Source of the DNA: Stieleria magnilauensis
GTDB taxonomy: Bacteria > Planctomycetota > Planctomycetia > Pirellulales > Pirellulaceae
Assembly: GCA_007753675.1 (NCBI GenBank)
Contig: CP036432.1
Location: forward strand, 3,384,394-3,448,393
Direction of reading: 5' to 3'
DNA: 64,000 nucleotides
The notes under the pieces were generated by a model. That model searched no databases, was not told where the DNA came from, and was given only the letters and a program-made list of their open reading frames with translations. Shown in pieces: positions 25,563 to 34,071 of this stretch. Made by a program: the position numbers and the translations under genes. Each line of letters starts with the position of its first letter. Within the stretch, counting starts at the first letter, position 1.

Positions 25563-26965
25563 TATCGGGGTCCCAACAGTGAAAATTCTACTTCGCGAAC
25601 GTTGTCGCTCTGATCCGAGATCGTCGCCGCCACCACCTTGCGGCCGCTGCCACGCGTCATCGAACCCTTAAAGGTAACGTGAACCGGAACCAACACCGAT
25701 TCGCCAGGCTCCAGGCTCATCTTTGCTTCGTCCAACACTTCGATCGTCACGTTTTGTTCCGCGTCGGCGATCAACGAGTAATCCTGGGGCTCGGACGTGC
25801 GATTGACCAAGCGAATCCGAAACTCGTTGGACGCGGTGCCGTCGGCGTAAACCGTAAACGGGGCGCCGCCGGGACGAATGATCCGCACGTCGAATCCCGA
25901 CTTGGTGGAAATCGCGAACACCAGCCCACTCATCAACAGCAACAGAATCACCGGATAGACGATCGTTCGGGCGCGAAACATCTTCTTCGCCTTGCCCGCG
26001 ATCGAATCTTGAGAACCGTAGCGGATCAGCCCTTTCGGTGACCCGACCTTTTCCATCACGTCGTCACAAGCATCGATGCACTGGGTGCAATTGACGCACT
26101 CCATTTGCAACCCGTCGCGGATATCAATGCCCGTCGGACAGACCACGACGCACTGATTGCAATCCACACAATCCCCCGCGCCGTCGCCGGGCAGGTGCTT
26201 GCCCCGTTTGCGGGGCTCGCCGCGGACGGGATCGTAGGCGACGATCAACGATTGCTCGTCCAACATGACCGACTGGAATCGGCCATAGGGGCATGCGATC
26301 AGACAGAGTTGTTCGCGGAAGAACATAAAATCAAACAGCATCAGGCCCAGCGTCGCCGCCATGACCGCAAACGCGATCGGGTGTTGGATCGGTGAACTCG
26401 TCACCCACTCGGTGAGCTGATCGGTGCGGACGAAGTAGGCCAAGAACGTGTGGGCGAGAAAACCGCACAACAACACGTACACGCCGAATCGGGCGATCTG
26501 CAACGCAGCGCCGACAGACCGTTTCGCCTTGCCGCCCTTGCCGACGGTCCCTTCAAACAACCGATCAATCGGGCGGAACAGGAACTCCATGTAAACCGTC
26601 TGGGGACAGGCCCAGCCACACCAGGCGCGGCCGGCGACCGCCGTGACCAAGACGATGGAGACGAACACCGTCAGCATCAACAACGCCAACAACAGCGTGT
26701 CGGTCGGCAAAAACGTCCGCCCCAGGATCGTGAACTCGCGAGCGGCGATGTCCAGCAAGATGACGGGATTGCCGCCGATTCGCAGGTGCGGGACCACGAC
26801 GAACACCACCATCAACAAATACGCAACCACGCGGCGACGCTGCCACCACGACCCGGTCGACAATCGCGGACGGAGCCAGCGCCGACTTCCATCTCGCTCC
26901 ATCGTGCTGAGCACGTGTTGGGGAGACTCCAGGAGTGCGTCGTTGTCCGGTCCGGTCTTGGTCAT
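25562..26965 (-). CDS. ccoG: cbb3 accessory iron-sulfur membrane protein CcoG
   Basis: 467 residues. Polytopic N-terminal half with CGWACPQTVYMEFLFRPIDR and CLIACPYGRFQSVM, then a two-cluster ferredoxin region (CVDCNQCVVVCPTGIDIRDG and CVNCTQCIDACDDVM), one more membrane helix, and a periplasmic Ig-like C-terminal domain. This is the usual CcoG/RdxA/FixG layout. The protein is thought to reduce Cu(II) to Cu(I) for oxidase assembly. The ATG at 26965 is chosen because the open frame upstream is low-complexity Arg/Lys sequence overlapping ccoP. Confidence 0.93.
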   Translation of the reverse strand: MTKTGPDNDALLESPQHVLSTMERDGSRRWLRPRLSTGSWWQRRRVVAYLLMVVFVVVPHLRIGGNPVILLDIAAREFTILGRTFLPTDTLLLALLMLTVFVSIVLVTAVAGRAWCGWACPQTVYMEFLFRPIDRLFEGTVGKGGKAKRSVGAALQIARFGVYVLLCGFLAHTFLAYFVRTDQLTEWVTSSPIQHPIAFAVMAATLGLMLFDFMFFREQLCLIACPYGRFQSVMLDEQSLIVAYDPVRGEPRKRGKHLPGDGAGDCVDCNQCVVVCPTGIDIRDGLQMECVNCTQCIDACDDVMEKVGSPKGLIRYGSQDSIAGKAKKMFRARTIVYPVILLLLMSGLVFAISTKSGFDVRIIRPGGAPFTVYADGTASNEFRIRLVNRTSEPQDYSLIADAEQNVTIEVLDEAKMSLEPGESVLVPVHVTFKGSMTRGSGRKVVAATISDQSDNVREVEFSLLGPR

Positions 26966-26987
26966 TTCTGTTCTGTTCGAAATCCTC

Positions 26988-27617
26988 CTAAGACTTCGCC
27001 TCTTCGTCAGCGGCCGGTTCTTCGTCGCCGGCCGGTTCTTCGTCGACCGCGGGTTCCGGCCATGGCGGGATCTCGCGTCCTTCGGCCGGCCGACCGCCTT
27101 CCACGTTTTGCCCCCGCAGTGTGGCGACGTACGCCGACACCAACACGATTTCATTGATGTGCAATCGATTGGACCACTTCGGCATCGCACCGTTGCCTGC
27201 ACCGTTGTTGATGACTTTGCCGATGTCCGCCAACACCGCGACGTTCTTGTACGCCTCGTCCGTCAAGTTCGGGCCGACTTTGCCTTCACCCTCGCGGCCG
27301 TGACAGGACACGCAGTTGGCACGAAACACCGACTCGCCGACCTTGACCCAGCTGTCTTTGGCCATGAATTTCGCGATCGTCGGACCATCCAACTTCAAGT
27401 CACCGATCTCGGCAAATTGCAACCGCGTGTTCTCCGCCAATGCGACTCCGTATTGATCTTCGATCGATCGGCCTTTGGCGCCGTTGTGGTAATACACCCA
27501 ATAGAACGGGCTGAAAACGATCGACGCGATAAACAACCACTTCCACCAACCCGGCAACGGATTGTCATACTCTTCGATGCCGTCGTAGGCGTGGTCAGTC
27601 TTTGGTGCTTCACTCAC
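26988..27617 (-). CDS. ccoP: cbb3 oxidase monohaem subunit CcoP
   Basis: 209 residues starting at GTG. The N-terminus DGIEEYDNPLPGWWKWLF is the conserved CcoP entry into its single membrane helix. There is only one haem c motif (CVSCH, followed by GREGEGKVGPNLTD and a methionine ligand in GAMPKW). Classical CcoP has two haem domains, so this is a short, one-haem form. The tail is acidic (repeats of DEEPA). The start codon lies inside the end of ccoQ (8-base overlap), implying coupled translation. Confidence 0.92.
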   Translation of the reverse strand: MSEAPKTDHAYDGIEEYDNPLPGWWKWLFIASIVFSPFYWVYYHNGAKGRSIEDQYGVALAENTRLQFAEIGDLKLDGPTIAKFMAKDSWVKVGESVFRANCVSCHGREGEGKVGPNLTDEAYKNVAVLADIGKVINNGAGNGAMPKWSNRLHINEIVLVSAYVATLRGQNVEGGRPAEGREIPPWPEPAVDEEPAGDEEPAADEEAKS

Positions 27618-27789
27618 TGCGCGGGTCCTCGATTCGATCGCTTAATGGAATGGCGGCAAACTTTTCCGTGGCGTTCTTGCTGAGCCGAAACGCACCGAAA
27701 AAGATCAGGAAAAAGGTGCCTACAAAAAGTGCCAACGCAACCTCGGCACAGGCGGAATAGTCGATGAAGGAAACTAAGTCTTTGATCAT
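27610..27789 (-). CDS. ccoQ: small cbb3 subunit CcoQ
   Basis: 59 residues (MIKDLVSFIDYSACAEVALA, then a membrane helix ALFVGTFFLIFFGAF and a polar tail ending DPRSE). Position between ccoNO and ccoP, size and one-helix layout identify it as CcoQ, which stabilises the complex; sequence conservation in this family is low. Start 24 bases after the ccoNO stop; the end overlaps ccoP. A frame in the same place read one base off is a shadow. Confidence 0.82.
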   Translation of the reverse strand: MIKDLVSFIDYSACAEVALALFVGTFFLIFFGAFRLSKNATEKFAAIPLSDRIEDPRSE

Positions 27790-27812
27790 GGTTCAATCAC
27801 ACGAAAGGTCGT

Positions 27813-30212
27813 TCACTCGGTCTCGGGGGCTGGGTCGGACTCGGCTTCCGCCGCAGCCGCTTCGGCAGCCGGCTCGGTCGCCGCTTCGGCAGTTTCCGTC
27901 GATTCAACTGCTGCCGCGGCCGCCGCGTCAGCGGCAGCTTCCTCCGCGGTGGGTTCTGGGGTCGCGAACAAATCGACCCCGACCCGTTGCAGATAAGCGA
28001 TCAACGCAACCGCCTGTTTGTCCATCGTCATCGGCGGTCCGCCCTGGGCGACGATGTCCGCGGCGACCTTCTCGGCCTGCTTGTAAGCGATCTCGGCCGT
28101 GTTGCTGAGTTCTTCGTCCGAATACGGGGCGCCCAATTGCCACGCCGCTTTGACGTGCGGTGCGATGGCGTCGTAATTCATTTCGTCGGTCAACAGATGC
28201 TCGTAGCTGGGCATCACCGAACCGGGCGAGACGTATTCCGGATTCTCGAAGTGCCGCCAGTGCCAGAAACTACTTTGACGACCGCCCTCACGCGCCAGAT
28301 CGGGACCGATTCGTCGGCTGCCCCACTGGAACGGACGGTCATAGATGAATTCGCCGGGCTTGCTGTATTCGCCATAACGTTTGGTTTCGGCAACGATCGG
28401 ACGAATCATCTGAGAGTGACAGTTGTAACAGCCCTCGGACACAAAGATGTGACGCCCGGCCAGTTCCAGCGGCGTGTACGGTTTGACCGTCGCGATCGTC
28501 GGAACGTTCGATCGAATCAAGAACGTCGGGACCAATTCGAACAAGGTCGCAATCACCACGGCCAACGTCGTCAGAATCGTGAACTTGACCGGCAACCGCT
28601 CCCAACGGCGGTGCCAACCCATCTTGGCCCAAACACTCAACGCCTTCGCCGAGTCCAACATCGGAACGTCATCCATGTCGCCCTTCGGCTTCGGGTCGTC
28701 TTGATAGTCGTCCGTCAACCGAGGTGCCGAGTAGACCGGCACGTCATAGCTGTCCGGCCGACCGAACCAGGTGAACAACGCGTTGATGCACAGCATCACC
28801 ACGCCAGCGACATACAACGCTCCGCCGAGCACCCGCACCCACCACAGTGGAACGATCGACTGAACCGTTTCGATGAAGTCGGGGTACTGCAGGTTGCCGG
28901 TTTCATCCATCGCACGCCACATCAGGCCTTGCATCAGCCCGGCGGCATAAATCGGAACGATGTACAGCAGAATCCCCAGCGTGCCGGTCCAGAAGTGCAG
29001 ACTGACCAGCTTGTCACTCCAGATCTTGGTCTGGAAAATCCGCGGCAACAGCCAGTACAGCATGCCGAAGGCCATGAAGCCGTTCCAGCCGAGTGCTCCG
29101 GAGTGAACGTGTGCGATCGTCCAATCGGTGTAGTGGCTGAGCGAGTTGACCGACTTGATCGACAACATCGGGCCTTCGAAGGTCGACATGCCGTAAAAGG
29201 TCACGCCGACGACAAAGAATTTCAACACCGGATCGGCGGCGACCTTGTGCCAGGCCCCGCGAAGCGTCAACAAACCGTTGATCATCCCGCCCCAACTGGG
29301 CATCCACAGCATCAAACTGAACAACATCCCCAGCGTGCTGGCCCACTCCGGCAATGCCGTGTAGTGCAGGTGGTGGGGACCGGCCCAGATGTAGATGAAC
29401 ACCAGCGACCAGAAGTGAATGATGCTCAAGCGGTAACTGAAAACCGGTCGATCGGCCGCCTTGGGCAGAAAGTAATACATCAGTCCCAAAAACGGCGTCG
29501 TCAGAAAGAACGCCACCGCATTGTGGCCATACCACCACTGCATGAACGCGTCCTGAACACCGGCGTAAACGCTGTAGCCCTTGAACAGCCCGGCCGGCAC
29601 CACCAAGTTGTTGAACACGTGCAACACCGCGACGGTGACGATCGTCGCAATGTAAAACCACAACGCGACATACATGTGACGCTCGCGGCGGTTGATCAGC
29701 GTCATCATGAAGTTGCCGCCAAAGATCAACAGCCAAACCACGGCGATCAGGATGTCGATCGGCCACTCCAATTCGGCGTATTCCTTGGACTGCGTGATCC
29801 CCAACGGCAGCGTCACCGCGGCCGCCACGATGATCAATTGCCAACCCCAAAAGTGCAGTCGGCTCAGCGTGTCGCTCCACATCCGAGCCTTGCACAACCG
29901 CTGGGTGCTGTAATAGACGGCCGCGAAGATCGCGTTCCCGGCAAATGCGAAGATCGCCGCGTTGGTGTGCAATGGCCGCAATCGCCCAAAGGAAAACCAG
30001 GGAAGCCCGCCGGTCAACGTCGGCATCACCAACAATAAGGCGACGACCAAGCCGACCAACGTGGCGACCAGCGCCCAAACGATGGTGGCCGTCGCAAACA
30101 GCCGCACAATTCCGTCGTCATAGCTAAATGACTCCAGTACTGTCGTGCGTTGTGTCGTGGTCCCATCTGTTGCATCGGGTTGCTCCGATTGATTCGCGAC
30201 ATGCGTGTCCAT
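27813..30212 (-). CDS. ccoNO: fused cbb3 oxidase subunits I and II (CcoN-CcoO)
   Basis: 799 residues. Residues from about 25 to 500 are CcoN: twelve or more membrane helices with the haem and CuB ligands in LHTNAAIFAF, GHNAVAFFLTTP, GPHHLHYTALPEW and HVHSGALGWNG. From about 545 the CcoO part starts with one membrane helix (AVVIATLFELVPTFLI) and holds one haem c (EGCYNCHSQMIRP) and the conserved WGSRRIGPDLAREGG and PGSVMPSYEHL. The C-terminus is an Ala/Glu tail. It is the catalytic core of a high-affinity O2 reductase. The I/II fusion is known in planctomycetes and some other phyla. It is the first gene of the operon. Confidence 0.95.
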   Translation of the reverse strand: MDTHVANQSEQPDATDGTTTQRTTVLESFSYDDGIVRLFATATIVWALVATLVGLVVALLLVMPTLTGGLPWFSFGRLRPLHTNAAIFAFAGNAIFAAVYYSTQRLCKARMWSDTLSRLHFWGWQLIIVAAAVTLPLGITQSKEYAELEWPIDILIAVVWLLIFGGNFMMTLINRRERHMYVALWFYIATIVTVAVLHVFNNLVVPAGLFKGYSVYAGVQDAFMQWWYGHNAVAFFLTTPFLGLMYYFLPKAADRPVFSYRLSIIHFWSLVFIYIWAGPHHLHYTALPEWASTLGMLFSLMLWMPSWGGMINGLLTLRGAWHKVAADPVLKFFVVGVTFYGMSTFEGPMLSIKSVNSLSHYTDWTIAHVHSGALGWNGFMAFGMLYWLLPRIFQTKIWSDKLVSLHFWTGTLGILLYIVPIYAAGLMQGLMWRAMDETGNLQYPDFIETVQSIVPLWWVRVLGGALYVAGVVMLCINALFTWFGRPDSYDVPVYSAPRLTDDYQDDPKPKGDMDDVPMLDSAKALSVWAKMGWHRRWERLPVKFTILTTLAVVIATLFELVPTFLIRSNVPTIATVKPYTPLELAGRHIFVSEGCYNCHSQMIRPIVAETKRYGEYSKPGEFIYDRPFQWGSRRIGPDLAREGGRQSSFWHWRHFENPEYVSPGSVMPSYEHLLTDEMNYDAIAPHVKAAWQLGAPYSDEELSNTAEIAYKQAEKVAADIVAQGGPPMTMDKQAVALIAYLQRVGVDLFATPEPTAEEAAADAAAAAAVESTETAEAATEPAAEAAAAEAESDPAPETE

Positions 30213-30642
30213 CAGCGGCGTTCATTCTTGGTCTGTAAGTTCCGGGCGATCAAAACGGCTATGACCGCGACAAGCCCGCTGTTTAACAAATTTGGTGCCG
30301 AAGGCGGAGTGTTAAATCCAAATCTGGACCCTACAGCGGCGAAACGCCGCGAAACGCACACCAGGCGTGACGGTTTGCCGCATCCAAAAATCCGTTTTTC
30401 GTGCCCAGTCGCACAGCTGGGTGATCGAGCGCGCCCGATCGCACAGGCGAAGCCCGCCATTCCCTCCGCCCCCGGACGGTCGATTGCCCCGGTCGCCACG
30501 CCGGCCATGCAATTCGGGTCTTTCCCACCACGTCCTTCCCAAATCGGCGCCCGATCACACCGCGATCGGCACCGCGTTTGCATTACAGCTGATTCGAGAT
30601 CGAGGCCGAACTTGTAAGCCCCGCAACCGAAGGGAAAGGAAA
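30213..30642. other. 430-base divergent promoter region of the cco operon
   Basis: It lies between ccoNO (minus) and the hypothetical gene at 30643 (plus). No gene is recognised. I looked for an FNR/ANR box (TTGAT-N4-ATCAA) and found no good match, so oxygen control of the operon cannot be read from the sequence. Confidence 0.4.
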
Positions 30643-31224
30643 ATGATCGAACGGGACAATCTTCACCGACGTGGACAGGCTCTGGAAGACCAATACTTTC
30701 AGCGCGTCGACCAAGAACTTCTAAAGAAACTGCGTGAAAAGAGCGAACGCGCCGAACGTTTGGCGGAACTAACCAAGGCCACCGGGGTGCGTGACGAACA
30801 AGTGGCCAACCACCTGATCGAAGCCGGCTTCGACGCCTCCAACATCGCCGCGATGACGCTGACACCGATCGTGTTCGTCGCCTGGGCGAGCGGATCGGTC
30901 ACGCCGGAAGAACGCAAAGGCGTGATGAGCGCCGCGTTGCGACGCGGCGTCAGCTCCAATCCGCTCGCCTTCCGACTGCTCGAACAGTGGCTGCAACGAC
31001 GGCCACCGCGCGAAATGTGGCATCTGTGGAAGGAATACGCCGCAGCGGTGCATCAAGACTTGCCGGCCGAAACCGCGAACAAACTTCGCGCCCGGTTGCT
31101 CGAGCAAGCCAAGGAAGTCGCCATGGCCTCCGGTGGCGTCCTGGGCGTCGAGAAGATCTGCCCCGCCGAACAACGGGTGCTGGACGAGATCGAATCGACC
31201 CTGCCCGTTCGCGATGAAGACTGA
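30643..31224 (+). CDS. helical hypothetical protein
   Basis: 193 residues with a good ribosome site (AAGGGAAAGGA) before the ATG; the upstream open frame is not supported. The protein is mostly alpha-helical and charged, with a coiled-coil-like start (QALEDQYFQRVDQELLKKLREKS is the region at residues 11-33). The centre LTPIVFVAWASGSVTPEERKG is reminiscent of TerB-like helical bundles, but without metal ligands I can place. No signal peptide or membrane helix. It stands alone between the cco operon and a cytochrome gene. Function unknown. Confidence 0.7.
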   Translation: MIERDNLHRRGQALEDQYFQRVDQELLKKLREKSERAERLAELTKATGVRDEQVANHLIEAGFDASNIAAMTLTPIVFVAWASGSVTPEERKGVMSAALRRGVSSNPLAFRLLEQWLQRRPPREMWHLWKEYAAAVHQDLPAETANKLRARLLEQAKEVAMASGGVLGVEKICPAEQRVLDEIESTLPVRDED

Positions 31225-31254
31225 AATTGACCGACCTCGATTCACTCCCGACTG

Positions 31255-31719
31255 ATGGATACACCGATGCGCCGCGCCACCTTCCTCATGTTCGCTCTCA
31301 TCGCCGCCGTTGCGATGCCGTCGTTTCACTCCCCTACCGCCGTCGCCCAAGATCCCGCCGGAGGCGACCGCTTGGGCCCGGACAACGTCGCCCCGCTGAT
31401 GCGGCGTAAACTCGATCGCGCCAAAAACATCCTGGAAGGGCTGACGCTGGAACAATTCGACAAAATCGCCAGCAACGCCCGCTCCCTTCGTCTGTTGAGC
31501 ATGGAGGCCGGATGGAACGTGGTTCAAACCGAAGAATACCGCAAGCAGAGTGACGACTTTCGCCGAGCCTGCACGGCGATCGAAAAAGCAGCCGACGCCA
31601 AAGACATCCATCGCGCCGCACTGGCCTATGTCTCCCTGACGGTCCGCTGCGTCGATTGCCACAGCTACATGCGCGAAAACAAAATCAAACTCGCCGGATT
31701 CGATCTGCGAAATCACTGA
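31255..31719 (+). CDS. secreted monohaem cytochrome c'-like protein (1)
   Basis: 154 residues. A Sec signal peptide ends near AVAQ (residue 32), then a helical domain with one CxxCH near the C-terminus (RCVDCHSYM, residue 135 on). A haem motif at the end of a four-helix-size domain is the cytochrome c' / c556 arrangement. It resembles the protein encoded at 33288-33773 (MxRKLxxAKxIL ... LSLxxCVxCH), so the two are paralogues. Possible roles are electron transfer or NO/O2 binding. A second ATG at 31267 would shorten the signal peptide by four residues. Confidence 0.8.
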   Translation: MDTPMRRATFLMFALIAAVAMPSFHSPTAVAQDPAGGDRLGPDNVAPLMRRKLDRAKNILEGLTLEQFDKIASNARSLRLLSMEAGWNVVQTEEYRKQSDDFRRACTAIEKAADAKDIHRAALAYVSLTVRCVDCHSYMRENKIKLAGFDLRNH

Positions 31720-31737
31720 TCCCGATCCGCCCTCCGC

Positions 31738-31848
31738 CGCACCTTGGTTTTCGGGTAGGCGGTCGTAAACGAGGCGACGAGTCCTCCGTAGTCGGCATAT
31801 TGGCAGAGGACTCGTCGCCTCGTCCACTACCCGAAAATTGAGCTGCGA
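31738..31848. repeat. dispersed palindromic repeat with 16-bp stem, copy 1
   Basis: A perfect stem CGAGGCGACGAGTCCT / AGGACTCGTCGCCTCG (31770-31785 and 31807-31822) is framed by TTTTCGGGTAGG and CTACCCGAAAA. A copy in the opposite orientation lies at 37150-37255. It occupies most of the gap between the cytochrome gene and the CBS gene. Confidence 0.85.
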
Positions 31849-32002
31849 TAGACCATTAGGGAGTCGAACGGTGATCGGCCGTTTGATATCAGCCGGTTCG
31901 CGCCAGCGTCTGGGCCTCTTCGTTTGTCTTGACTCAGCGATATAAGGCCTAAACCCAGAGAAACGACGCTTCACGGCAAGCAGGATGCTCACCCCACGCT
32001 GG

Positions 32003-32458
32003 TTAACAGAACGCCGCGGCGACATCCCAGGACGAAAGGAACCCGACCAGTTTACCGTCCTCTTCCACGACCAGATGATGACGCGAACAGCTCGATAATC
32101 GCTTGGCCGCGTCGCACAGCGGCGTGTCCGGCGCAACCTTCTCCACTGACACGCTCATGATCTCCCGAATCGGTTGCTGATCCAGCTTCCGATGCGCCAG
32201 ATCCACCGCCCACAAACAATCTTCATAGTGCGGATAGCCACTCCGCAGCGCCGCGTTGGTCTCGCGAATCAGCCGCACCAAGTCGGTCGCCGTGACAATT
32301 CCCACACACTGGTCCTGGTCGACGATCGGCAAGGCGTGAACATGATTGTCTTCCATGATCTCCAGCACTTTGCCGATCGGGGTCTCTGACGCCACCGACT
32401 TCACGCTGCCCGACATCACGTCGGCCACGCGCAACTCGTGTGTGGATTTTGAAATCAT
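32003..32458 (-). CDS. two-CBS-domain protein
   Basis: 151 residues forming one CBS pair. Domain 1: VADVMSGSVKSVASETPIGKV to GIVTATDLVRLI; domain 2: IREIMSVSVEKVAPDTPLCDA to GFLSSWDVAAAF. Each ends with the G-(I/F)-(V/L)-(T/S)-x-x-D motif that often binds adenosyl nucleotides. The ATG at 32458 follows GGGAGAG. No effector domain is attached, so it may regulate a partner by sensing ATP/AMP or a similar ligand. Such stand-alone CBS pairs often accompany respiration and stress genes. Confidence 0.85.
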   Translation of the reverse strand: MISKSTHELRVADVMSGSVKSVASETPIGKVLEIMEDNHVHALPIVDQDQCVGIVTATDLVRLIRETNAALRSGYPHYEDCLWAVDLAHRKLDQQPIREIMSVSVEKVAPDTPLCDAAKRLSSCSRHHLVVEEDGKLVGFLSSWDVAAAFC

Positions 32459-32622
32459 CGTCTGGCTCTCCCAACACTCGAATTGACGTTTAATAATGAC
32501 ACGTGGCAGAAAATCACGCGGCAAGCTTCGGACCGATGGGCAATCCGTCCTCATCTTGCCAAGACTCGAATCGGTCTTCGAAAACGAGACCGTTGCGTCT
32601 GCCGATCATACCATCCCCTGCG

Positions 32623-33081
32623 TCACGCTCCCCCGGGGATCAACATGCTGACACGATCGGCTTCGCTGCGTTCGTGCTGGTCCATCGTTTCGAAAAAGAC
32701 ATCGACTTCATCCATCGCGTCGGTCCATGTCTTGAACGGAGGGTCCAATTGCTTGAGTCGGACATGCAATTCGTCCAACCGGCCCAGTAACAGCCGATGA
32801 TCCGCAGCCGTCTGTCGTTTGAACGCGCTGACTTCGGGGGATGCGGCCGGATACAGCTCTTCCAACTTCGCCAACATTTCGTCTTCGCGGTCAAAATGCT
32901 GCAACAAACACTCACGCAAGGGCTGCAACCGCGACGCGGTCTCACCGAAATGGGGAACCCCCAGTTGATTGACTTCCGACATCCAATCGCGGATTTCATC
33001 CACACACTCGGCCAGCTTGCGGTCTTCCGCCTTCCAGTCCTCGAAGAGCTGGCAGAGTTCTGACGTCCTCTTGGTGCCCAT
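32623..33081 (-). CDS. hemerythrin-like (HHE) protein
   Basis: 152 residues of a four-helix bundle. Candidate di-iron ligands appear in the right order: His in GVPHFGETA, His and Glu in LLQHFDREDEML, His in AADHRLLLG, and the C-terminal TMDQHERSEADRV. The match is to the broad HHE family, not to classical O2-carrying hemerythrin, so it may bind O2, NO or iron. Start at 33081, with GGGAGA upstream. Together with the cytochrome c'-like genes it suggests a small oxygen/NO-related locus beside the cbb3 oxidase. Confidence 0.75.
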   Translation of the reverse strand: MGTKRTSELCQLFEDWKAEDRKLAECVDEIRDWMSEVNQLGVPHFGETASRLQPLRECLLQHFDREDEMLAKLEELYPAASPEVSAFKRQTAADHRLLLGRLDELHVRLKQLDPPFKTWTDAMDEVDVFFETMDQHERSEADRVSMLIPGGA

Positions 33082-33287
33082 TGGAATCTCCCACGTTGTT
33101 GGGTGCTCGCACGCTCGGAATGAAACCCGAGAAAGCACGTCAGGAGGGCTGCAAAATCGGTGCCGAACTCCGCGATGTGGCGTCCAAGTGCGGGTGAATT
33201 TACGTCGCCAGATCGAGTGTGCGAATGCGTCACACTCGGCAACGCCCCTTTCAATCGATCCGCGTCCAAATCGCCGTTTTCCAAATT

Positions 33288-33773
33288 CTACTCGTCCAAA
33301 TCGCCGATGTTGGGCGTTTCGGTGTCCTCCGAGTCACCGTTTCGCAGCGACTGGTGGCATTCGACACAGCTGACGGTCAATTGGTTGAACGCCAGCGTCG
33401 CCCCTTCGATGTTTTTCCTTTCGGCCTGACGCTCAATTTCCGCACTGACCCGGCTGAACGTATTGACATGCACGCGGTAACTGGGATGCCGACGACGGAC
33501 AAATCCCTCGACACGATTGAGCAATTTCAAGCGACCGGCGTTGTATTTCACATCCTCAAAGTCTCCCATCGCCAACCCTCGCAGGATCGCCTGGGAATGC
33601 TTCAGCTTCTTCTCCATCCAGACACTCATCGTCGTCGACTCGGTCTCTGTCTCGGCATCGCCCTGCTCAACTGCCGCTCCGTCCCCCGGCGTCTTCGCTG
33701 GATCCTGGGGTCCGGCCCCCCAACTGAACGACGGTATCAATGCGAACAGGAGTACAATGGTCAATCGTGTCAT
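33288..33773 (-). CDS. secreted monohaem cytochrome c'-like protein (2)
   Basis: 161 residues: a signal peptide (MTRLTIVLLFALIPSFSWG), an acidic low-complexity linker (about residues 22-48), then a helical domain with one haem motif near its C-terminus (SCVECHQSL) and a short acidic tail. It is paralogous to the protein at 31255-31719. The ATG at 33773 gives a normal signal peptide; a TTG seven codons earlier is less likely. Confidence 0.8.
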   Translation of the reverse strand: MTRLTIVLLFALIPSFSWGAGPQDPAKTPGDGAAVEQGDAETETESTTMSVWMEKKLKHSQAILRGLAMGDFEDVKYNAGRLKLLNRVEGFVRRRHPSYRVHVNTFSRVSAEIERQAERKNIEGATLAFNQLTVSCVECHQSLRNGDSEDTETPNIGDLDE

Positions 33774-34071
33774 CGTCAAATCCCTTTGGCTCAAGTTTTA
33801 CACAGGGTTCGAATGCCAGCGCCGACGAACCGTTTTCCCATGATTTCATGCGAGCAATCTCCGTGCCGTCAGCAACGGTCGGCGCCGAGTCGATGGGGGC
33901 CGCCCCGTCGATTCGCTGGGCTTTCCCGTTGGGCTTTCGCAATTTCGAAATGCCCCGAGGTTGCGATGTCGAACGGTTGTCACCCTGCAATAGTAGCGGT
34001 GGCGCTGCGACAATGCGTCTCGGGTGTGCGTCCACGCACAAGTGTCCGATTGGATTGGCCTAGCCAACAGG

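Noticed and set aside
27987-30038. A 683-codon open frame antisense to ccoNO
   Set aside because: Its residues are Arg/Gln/His-rich as expected from the complement of a GC-rich membrane protein gene; ccoNO is certain.
30213-30642. FNR/ANR box before the cbb3 operon
   Set aside because: No match close to TTGAT-N4-ATCAA was found by eye.
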